Shown: one piece after another, positions 56,320 through 64,000 of the stretch
Position numbering within the stretch: the stretch's first letter is position 1
Layout: every line of letters begins with the position of its first letter
Translations under genes and position numbers: made by a program
The notes under the pieces: model-generated
Database searches by the model: none
What the model was told of the DNA's origin: nothing
Seen by the model: only the letters and a program-made list of their open reading frames with translations
Source: Mycogone perniciosa
Lineage: Eukaryota; Ascomycota; Sordariomycetes; Hypocreales; Hypocreaceae
Assembly: GCA_025331125.1 (NCBI GenBank)
Contig: JAOALB010000044.1
Location: forward strand, 1 to 64,000
Length of the DNA stretch: 64,000 nt
Direction: 5' to 3'

Positions 56320-57092
56320 TGTGTGAGAGTTGTCTGCGGAGGGGGTGCAGGTATGGGAGGATGTCGAAGGTCTGCACGAAAGCGTGGATGGTTTGGACGA
56401 TTCAATTATCACCAAAGCTGGACCACAGAAAATTACCCTGGTCGGAATTTCGTTTGGAGGGCTTGAAGACCTAAAGCGAAGGGGACCATGGTTTTTCCGT
56501 GTGCCGAAAGACCCTTGCGCATAGGCTCGCTGTGCTGATTGGCTGCGGCGGACTCAGCCAATCAGCGATGGAGACTGGCTCCGAACTGGGGTTCGTCACG
56601 TCGTCACTTTCTGCACATTCCAAGCCACCCCCCACCTGCCCACCTTGTTTGTTGAGCTTCCCCACCATTGCATTCAAGCAGCATCACCATACCCATTCAC
56701 TTGGTTCTGCGACGTTTGCGCCAGACAAGAAATCTGGCATAGAATCCCAATTCAGGCATTGATCTTCAGCACATTACGCACATGTATGTATTAGGCGCAC
56801 CCAACACCTATCGCCTGAACTAGCTGCTCTTCATTGGACGAGTATCGCAGCTACAATTGTGTCTTCCCATTGCGCCAGCCAACCAAACAACCCCGCGCTC
56901 GGCTTACCACTTGGCGTCGCCATTCTCGGAAGGGCTGGAACCTCGAGCGTGACAAGATTTTCTTGCAGATCTGCAGCCATCTGCCTGGTCTTGTAGAACA
57001 GCCTCTCAGGATCCATCTCCTCCATTTCCAATTGCCACTACAGCCTCATATCTACTACTTATCTAGCCGGCGAACAAAACCGACAAGCCAAG
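56320..57092. promoter_or_regulatory. Divergent promoter of RPP1 and the DUF2408 gene
   Basis: 773 bp between divergent starts. It contains an inverted pair of CCAAT boxes (separate entry). No further gene is seen. Confidence 0.5.
56534..56566. promoter_or_regulatory. Inverted CCAAT-box pair
   Basis: GCTGATTGGCTG at 56534-56545 and its exact reverse complement at 56555-56566 flank a 9-bp GC-rich spacer. Each arm carries one CCAAT box. Such boxes are bound by the fungal CCAAT-binding complex. The pair lies about 220 bp upstream of the RPP1 start and 530 bp upstream of the DUF2408 start, so it more likely drives RPP1. Confidence 0.6.
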
Positions 57093-58671
57093 ATGGATAC
57101 ACCAGCAGTTCCGCTACCGAAGGATGCTCGGGAACGCGCTATCCTGGATAGTCTCACCTTGATCAGGGATGGGCTACTATTACTGAAGCAAGACCGAACG
57201 ACATACATCCGAAGTCAAGACGTTATTCCTCTGTACGACGAGACGATCGCGAAGGTTAAGGAACTCAGCGAAATCCGCGCCGAGACGGGGAACAAGGACG
57301 AGAATAGACGTAGGCCACCAATTCATGACTCTATGCGCCGCCATGCACTGCTAACCCTACCGAAACAGTCGACAAGGTCTTGGAAAGCTGCTTTCAGCTC
57401 CTCTCTCTCTTCTATCTGACCATTGGTCGCAACAACGAGATCCCCGCCAACTATTCCCTAACGTCCACCATCAGGCGACTGCTTGACCACCTGACTGAGG
57501 CCGAACTCTACTCAGGAAAGGATCTGGAGAGCCTCAAGTCGACACTGGAACACCTTTCTGATAGCATCAAACAGGCTTCGGAGGGCGAAAACAAGACCGA
57601 AAACTCGCCATATCTACTCAAACTTCTGTCCAACAGAGTGGAAAAATGCCAGACAATGGTAGAGAATATGCAAAAGCGACTGGGGCGAATTGGGGAACCT
57701 CTGCTTCCGACTTACGAGAAGATGATTTCTATCTTGCGCTCCATCTCTTTGGCAAACACAAAGACCAAGGTAGGGTCCATTTCGCACCACGCTTTTATTC
57801 GAGCTATTGCCGACTAAACTTTATACAGTTCTCATGTATCGAGGTGCAGAAGCTTCAAAAGCAGCTGTTCGACATTGGCGAGAAGCGCAAGGATGGCAAC
57901 TTTGTGGCCGAGGACGGCTCTGTGCCTCCGGGATCGGCGGAAATTGGTGAACTTTACCACCGATGCCTAAAATGGTCAGAGATGGTGTTGGATCGGTGAG
58001 TCAAGTATCCCGGATAGATTTGAGCTACGTTCTCATGATTCCCAGCAAGGGCAATGTGCCAGAACAGTTCCGCCCGACCTACGAGACCCTTGTCGGTATT
58101 CGAAACGAGCTGGAGAAGTTGTCTCTCACTCAGGCATGGTCTCTCCGTGAGACGGACCTGTACGACTTCCAGCGTCAACTTGACAAGATTGACGAAAGCC
58201 GCCAAAACGGAAACTTCTACGATGACAAGGGGCGGCCGGCCGATCTGTGGACTCAGCGAACCATGTTATATCTGATCAGACGGAGCTACGCATACATCTA
58301 CTCGTTTATCCTTGCCTCTGAGCCCGTCTCAGAGGCCCTTCTTCCCATTTACAACCAGCTCCAGACGCTAAAGCGGTGTCTCCTTGAAGTTAGAAACAGC
58401 GGCGGAGTCTCGTCAGTGCGCGAGCTGTATCCCTACAGCATGAAGGTATGCTTCTTCCATAAGCGCGACAGGAGGTGACTATTTTCTAACACAGGAGCAG
58501 CTTAATTCTCTTGACAACTTAAGGGTAGATGGCAAGTTTGTCGTTAATGGTGACATTCCAGAAGGTCAGGGCAGCGTCAGCGAGCTCCTTGCTGAGTGCT
58601 TCGACCTGAACTACGACTTGAGAGTTGCAGCAGAAGAAGGCTTAGCGACAGCAGCAGCGAAGGGCGAATGA
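57093..58671 (+). CDS. DUF2408 (UPF0662) protein, 451 aa
   Basis: Five exons: 57093-57309, 57369-57769, 57829-57995, 58046-58445 and 58501-58671. The last acceptor could also be six bases earlier, adding two residues. The protein is mostly helical. Two related halves carry PLYDETIAKVKEL/PTYEKMISILRSI and PTYETLVGIRNELEKL/PIYNQLQTLKRCL, followed by YPYSMK and NSLDNLRVDGKF. It matches the fungal UPF0662 family (fission yeast C30C2.08-like), whose members are cytosolic and of unknown function. Confidence 0.85.
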
Positions 58672-59097
58672 GGCGTCCCCTAAATATCGGTGCTGCCAAT
58701 TGTACGTGTATGACTGTTGGGGATTTTTCGTGCTAACGGGGAAGGTGTTCATTTGGGGGCAACGTGTTTTACATTGGATATGTTGAACTGTGATTAGGTT
58801 CATCATGTGGACTGGCGGTTTGTATTATTCTCCCCCCTCGGGCGGGAATCTCTTCGTGGTTTCACCTCGATATTTCACGGTTTTCAGTTTGGTTTGTTGG
58901 ACTCTTTCAAGACTCGGGGGCCAATCCAGCAATGGTGTTCGGTCAGCTGTGCTGGCCTGACAATGGCAAGTGTGGGACTTGGAGATGCGAATAGTGACTC
59001 TTTTGTGGACGGCGTCTGGTCCGTCTGTCATTTGAAATTGTTCTCTTATTAGGTATCCTTGAATGGATGTTTTCCTTCCTCATCCACGCCTCACACC
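58672..59097. other. Convergent intergenic region
   Basis: 426 bp, 3' flanks; no gene. Confidence 0.4.
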
Positions 59098-59626
59098 TCA
59101 CGCCTCACGTCTAAACCCGCACTTGAAGGGGTAGATTTGAGCCTGCTCATTAGCATCATGGTTGATAAGTTGACCAGTACTGGGAGGTTTACCTTTTCGA
59201 GATCCCAGACCCCTGCCGTGGTGTAGATGTCCTTCCTTAGTTTTTCGAGGACCTCCTCTTTGGACTCGGCCACCACGACCAAGGCACTGCCAAAGAAGTC
59301 AAACTTGGATGCATCATCGTCCTCGGGGACGGCATTAAGTAGACCGCCTGGTTTAGTTTCATGAGTAATATGCCACACAATCAAGAGGTTCTGAGAAGAG
59401 AGGTGATCTACATACCACCCATCTTCCAGCCATCCGCATCAATCCTGGGCTGCATGTCGCTAAAGTGTTGTCTATCATCCTTAGCGTCAGCTTCATTCGG
59501 ACTCGGTCAAGAGATGGAGGGATATGGAGGTATTGCTTACGGCCTGACTTGGAGGCGCTTCTCCTGAACGCCAGGCTTATCGGGGATGACGGCGAGGAAC
59601 TCGAACTTGCGACCAGAGGTGGCCAT
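59098..59626 (-). CDS. YCII-domain-like small protein, 113 aa
   Basis: Four exons: 59541-59626, 59416-59471, 59193-59347 and 59098-59142. All joins keep frame. The product starts MATSGRKFEFLAVIPDKPG. It contains RPQHFSDMQPRIDADGWK and the YCII core (FDFFGSALVVVAESKEEVLEKLRKD, read in two parts), ending VWDLEKAQIYPFKC. YCII proteins are ferredoxin-like small enzymes or binding proteins; fungal ones are uncharacterised. The motif HFSDM and the length agree with fungal family members. Confidence 0.82.
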
Positions 59627-60264
59627 GTTGTGGAATTATGTTTGGAATGGGCGACTACGAGGTATAATCGACACAAAGCGCTTGACAGCTTGTCGGGTTG
59701 TCATGGGGGTCTCTGATGAGGAGTTGGTTTAGGATGAGAAGTCGAGAGACCGTGAGGAATAGAAGTGGATAATATTGGGGAATTTATAATAGAATGAATA
59801 CTACGAAGTAGGCATAACTTGAGACGTTTGGATGTCAATGCAGCAGTTCAAGGCGCGCCCTCTGGATGCGGGTCTAGGGTAGTATTGGTTCGGAAATATC
59901 GAGATGCGGGGGAATGGGATTAGCATCTTGACTTACATACGAAGTACACTAAGAGCCGAATGCAATAGACTTGGATAGAAACGTCTTGGTATACATGCAG
60001 GTGATTGCAAAGAGCGATATAATCGTCAACAATTATTGAATAAAATTTCTTTTTATTCAATAACATCGTGTGAATGGTGAACCACCTGACTATCTGAAGA
60101 TTGACATTATCATCCCTACGTCATGCTTGTTGGACGAGGAAGTATTATATTCAGCTTTCACCCCGTCCCCCCAGGTCCAAACAAGCTCAAGTTGCAAGTT
60201 CAAATAAACCGAAAGTCTACAAGCAAGCAAGCAAGCAAACAAACAAACAAAAAAGGCGGAAAAG
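59627..60264. other. Divergent intergenic region
   Basis: 638 bp. An AAGC/AAAC microsatellite (about 60221-60250) ends just before the next ATG. No other gene. Confidence 0.4.
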
Positions 60265-60540
60265 ATGCAGCACGATGGGGACCGTCGTCGGGTCTACATC
60301 ATCCTCCACCAAGACAACAGCACCATCACCGTCCTTGGAGTCTTTGAAGACATCCATGACGCTAACACGGAATGCCTGCGCTATGCGGCCGAGGGAAGCA
60401 TAGATCTCGTTCAGGAAGCATCTAACATGGCGCCAAACCAGGAACACACATCGCCGGTTGAGCCCGTACGTTGGGATACGGCAGAGGGAGTATCGTGTTG
60501 GGTGGAGAGTCACATGGTAGAGCCAAGGGGAGGAAGTTGA
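60265..60540 (+). CDS. Small conserved-looking protein of unknown function, 91 aa
   Basis: A single exon, ATG at 60265. It reads like a folded protein: two strands (RVYIILHQDNSTITVLGVF), a helix with DANTECLRYAAEG, and the C-terminal motif SCWVESHMVEPR. The spacing suggests a small alpha/beta domain. I recall similar short fungal proteins but cannot name a family. There is no signal peptide. Confidence 0.55.
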   Translation: MQHDGDRRRVYIILHQDNSTITVLGVFEDIHDANTECLRYAAEGSIDLVQEASNMAPNQEHTSPVEPVRWDTAEGVSCWVESHMVEPRGGS

Positions 60541-61084
60541 AGGATGAGGGAGGGGAAGGGGGGCGAGTTTGACAGAGACCTTGAATGAAATGTTGGGAAC
60601 GATTTATAAATAATAATAAAGCTATTGCTTTACTCTTCTCGAAATACCTGATATATATATGTATATATATGCCTGTATGACCTATCCTGGAATTATGAGG
60701 TGGATTGGATAGGTAGGTACCTATGTATTCAATGCCTCTCGTTGTTTCAGGCGACGGGTCCGCTGAAGATTGGTTGGGTAAACGGCTAAATCCACCAAAG
60801 CGTCCCCTGAACGGGCCCCCTACGGAGCAGACCCCAGAACCTGCCAGTACTAGTAAGTCCGGACTGCGCCTCGCTCTCGCCAAACCCCAATAACCAAAGG
60901 CCGCGTATTCTCATCCCCTCTCTTTTGTTCCCCACGTCCTGCGAAACGGCCTGTCGCGCGCGCAGCAACTCAGCTCAGCCCAGCTCAGGGCTTCCTTACA
61001 GTGTTTTCTGCATGTCTAGACGGAGGGCCTGGGGTGGTTGCATGATCTGCTCCCGAGAGTGAGAGTCCCGTCTTCTCTCCCATC
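60541..61084. promoter_or_regulatory. BZZ1 upstream region
   Basis: 544 bp with a TA microsatellite at about 60650-60670. No further gene is supported. Confidence 0.4.
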
Positions 61085-63488
61085 ATGGCTGAGGTGGATG
61101 CCGTGCCCACCTTTGGCGCAGAGCTGAAGGTGCGTCTCCGGAACCTGGACGACAGTCAGTCAACGAGTGCCGAGTCTGGGACTGACGATGGTGACTAGGA
61201 TGGCTTCAAACCGGCCAACGCCTGGGTCGGCCATGGCATTGCCTGGCTTGACGAGATCCAGCAGTTCTATCGCGATCGAGCCGTGATCGAGAAGGAATAC
61301 AGTGCAAAGCTCGATGCGCTTGCCAAGAGGTACTTTGAGAAGAAGAACAAGAAGCTCTCCCAGTTGAGCGTCGGCGACACACCAACCATGACCCCCGGGT
61401 CTCTCGAGAGGTACGAACCGCGGACAATAGGGGCAACAATTGCTGATGCTGACGTATCGACAGCGCTTCCCTCACGACGTGGGCCACCCAGCTCACAACC
61501 CTCGAGTCCCGCGCGAGCGAACACGATCGCTATGCCAGTAGCCTCCTCTCCCAGGTCGCCGATCCTCTCAAATTCTACAGCGGCCGTTTCGAGGAACTGC
61601 GCAAGCGCCATGCCGAGTACGCCGAGAGGCTTGAGGCTAGTCGTGACGCCTGCTATGCTGATTTGCGCAAGACCAAGGGCAAGTACGACGCCACCTGCCA
61701 GGACCTTGAGGCCAAGCGCAAGAAGACCGAATCGCATTACGATAAGGCCAAGGCCCAGAGCGCGTACCAGCAGCAGCTCATCAACATGAACAACGCCAAG
61801 AACACCTACCTCATCACCATCAACGTCACCAACAAACAGAAGGAGAAGTACTACCACGAATACGTCCCAGAGGTCATGGACAGCCTGCAGGACCTGAACG
61901 AGTTCCGAACACTAAAGCTGAACTTCCTATGGGGAGTTGCGACACGTCTCGAAGGCAGTATGCTGCAACAAAGCAACGACCTGATGGAGCACCAGGGCAA
62001 GGAAATTGAGAGGAATTTGCCGCACCTAGACTCCATGATGTATATGCGCCACAACATGGGTGGGTTCCAGGAGCCGGCAGACAAGGGATTCGAGGCTAGT
62101 CCGGTCTGGCACGATGATGAGGCTATGGTTGTCGACGAGACGGCCAAGATCTATTTGCGCAATGTCCTCACCAAATCCAAGACCCAACTAGGGGAGCTCC
62201 GAAGGGAGGTCGACAAGAAGCGGAGAGAAGTTGATACCGTCAAGCGCTTAAAGCAGCGTGTTCGAGACGGAACCGAGAAGAAAGATGAGGTGGAAGTCAT
62301 TCGTTCGCTCTTCGCCATGCAGGAAGATCTCATTTCTGTTGATCAACGGCGGCTTACAGCCGAGGTTGAGACCTCCACCATCACTGGTGCCGTGGGCGAC
62401 GTGACGCTAGGGGCCAAGAATCACAACTTCAAGAGCCAGACTTTCAAGATTCCAACCAATTGCGATCTGTGTGGAGAGCGCATTTGGGGTTTGAGCGCAA
62501 AGGGCTTTGACTGCAGAGACTGCGGCTACACGTGCCACAGCAAGTGTGAAATGAAGGTGCCTGCAGATTGTCCTGGCGAGCAAAACAAGGAAGAGCGAAA
62601 GAAGCTCAAGGCTGAGCACCAGGCCGCCGCGAACAAGCTCCTCACAGCTGATCTAACTGTGCCATCCCATATCTCAGACAACAGTCTCACCCGTACTAAC
62701 ACAATGAACTCGCTGAGCTCACATTCAGCACGGCAATCTGCTTCTGCGCCGCAAACGCCTGCGGATGAGGCTCCTGCAATTCCCGCAGCCCCGACAGAGC
62801 CCGCACCAAGGGCGAGTACGATCTCGTTGAAGACTACAGCCCCCGCGAAGAGGAATAGAATCGTTGCGCCTCCGCCGGTCGCATATGTCACCGATAGCCC
62901 TGCGGGTGGCCTGAATGGTATTGCGGAAAAGGAGGAGGAGAAGAAGAAGGGCAAGATGTTGTATTCATTTGACGCCGCTGGTGATGGGGAATTGTCAGTG
63001 GTAGAGGGCAAGGAAGTGGTGCTCCTGGAGCCAGATGGTAAGTCAACAGCTCCTGTCCATATGGCATGATTTGGCATGATTCTAATCTGTGGTGTAATAA
63101 AGATGGGTCAGGCTGGGTCAAGATCCGCCACGGCTATAAAGAGGGCCTGGTACCGACATCATACGTAGATTTCTCCGTCGCTCAAACCCCTTCAGTACCT
63201 GCACGCCCATCTTCAACATACTCTACATCCACAACCTCATCCACCGCGCTGTCGACTAATGCGACAGCCAGGAAAAAAGGACCTGCCGTGGCGCCCAAGC
63301 GTGGCGCGAAGAAGCTACGGTATGTCGAGGCGCTGTACGACTACACAGCGCAGAGCGATGGGGAGCACTCCATGGCGGAGGGCGAGCGCTTTGTTCTGGT
63401 GAAGGATGATCCGGGCGATGGCTGGGCGGAGGTTGAGAAGGCTGGGGTGACGGCCAGTGTGCCCGCCAGCTATATCCAAGCCGTTTAG
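61085..63488 (+). CDS. BZZ1: Bzz1-type F-BAR/C1/SH3 actin regulator, 738 aa
   Basis: Four exons: 61085-61129, 61199-61410, 61464-63037 and 63103-63488. All joins keep frame. An F-BAR domain (about residues 1-270) opens with FGAELKDGFKPANAWVGHGI and is followed by a coiled coil. A C1 domain (about 405-455) shows HNFKSQTFKIPTNCDLC, then CRDCGYTCHSKC. Two SH3 domains lie at about 582-635 (MLYSFDAAGDGELSV, DGSGWVKIR, VPTSYVDF) and 683-736 (ALYDYTAQSDGEHSM, GDGWAEVE, VPASYIQAV). Yeast Bzz1 binds Las17/WASP and promotes actin polymerisation at endocytic sites. The domain order and length are complete. Confidence 0.95.
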
Positions 63489-63869
63489 GGGAGGCAACGC
63501 CAAGTCAAGTGGCGAAAGTATCAGGATGTCACGAACATCGCGTATCACTAAACGAGGAGGAGGACGGTATGACATCGAGGAGAAAGTCGAAATCAGGAGG
63601 GTCAAAGTTGATTTAGGAAAGGCATAGGTAGACCAACGTTAACGCGCGAGCGTAGGCGAGGTCATCCCGAGTCATGTGTGTATATAGGCTCGGTGGAACC
63701 GTGGGAGGATGTGGCATTGGTTGGTTGCATTCCAAAGGACAGAGGGAAGCCTTTGCAGCTTGTTTTCAAGCAGCCGAAAAAAATTATCATAGCCATCCAT
63801 GCATGGCAAAAGTCCAACAAAAGTCCAAAGACCATCACCAAAGGGAAAGTGCAAAAATAGAACATCTCA
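63489..63869. other. Intergenic, BZZ1 3' flank
   Basis: 381 bp; no gene is seen. Confidence 0.4.
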
Positions 63870-63941
63870 AGGTCCCAGAGGGAGTCGAACCCTCGCTGGC
63901 GGAATCAGAATCCGCAGTCATAACCGTTAGACCATGGAACC
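63870..63941 (-). tRNA. tRNA-Gln (anticodon CUG)
   Basis: A 72-nt gene. The acceptor GGTTCCA pairs with TGGGACC; the anticodon stem GCGGA/TCCGC encloses loop TTCTGAT, giving CTG; the T loop is GGTTCGACTCC. The coding strand is followed by a region beyond which the window soon ends. No intron. Confidence 0.93.
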
Positions 63942-64000
63942 TCTGATTGGATGGAAACCCAGCCGAGCATAACCTCCTCATAGGGATGGATCAAATTCGT

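Overview
This window is nuclear DNA from a filamentous ascomycete, most likely a eurotiomycete (Aspergillus/Penicillium relatives). Genes are interrupted by short GT-AG introns (about 50-120 bp) with CTAAC/CTGAC-type branch sites. Several proteins are typical of filamentous fungi: a SepH/Cdc7-type septation kinase, a Fung_rhodopsin-like membrane protein, DUF3669, DUF7703 and DUF2408 proteins. A palindromic motif, TACGGAGTACTCCGTA, recurs in intergenic DNA. All names come from reading the protein sequence; no database search was possible.

Layout. The left edge is a poly-C run abutting the 5' part of a sepH-like kinase gene (minus strand). Next come a conserved fungal protein of unknown function, a dihydrofolate-synthetase-type Mur ligase with a long C-terminal extension, a convergent pair (DUF218 protein and alpha/beta hydrolase), and a five-exon orphan with an acidic/basic repeat tail. 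From about 11.3 to 18.8 kb the DNA is AT-rich and holds transposon relics, a nested fold-back sequence, and three genes for small secreted proteins: two convergent paralogs and a ribonuclease-T1-like protein. A GT1-type glycosyltransferase and a hexapeptide O-acetyltransferase then lie head to head (18.9-21.9 kb), followed by a gene-poor stretch and an ICE2 homolog.

From 28.8 to 35 kb there is an amino-acid transporter with an apparent 1-bp frameshift, a sphingolipid delta-4 desaturase and an Scs2/VAP protein. ICE2, DES1 and SCS2 homologs are all ER membrane functions, though no operon-like relation is implied. The 36-43 kb stretch is accessory: a secreted 12-residue NST-repeat protein, a decayed kinase-like gene, a DUF7703 membrane protein and two identical inverted tRNA-Ser(CGA) genes. 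After a DUF3669 protein and a rhodopsin-like membrane protein comes a convergent pair of redox enzymes (secreted FAD oxidase, ToxD-like reductase). The right third (54-64 kb) is housekeeping: a UBA/UBX protein, ribosomal P1, a DUF2408 protein, a YCII-like protein, a small unknown protein, BZZ1 and a tRNA-Gln(CUG).

Exon boundaries were inferred by hand from splice signals and frame continuity. Most multi-exon models close in frame. Two do not close cleanly (the acetyltransferase and the transporter), and one has an ambiguous first acceptor (the FAD oxidase).
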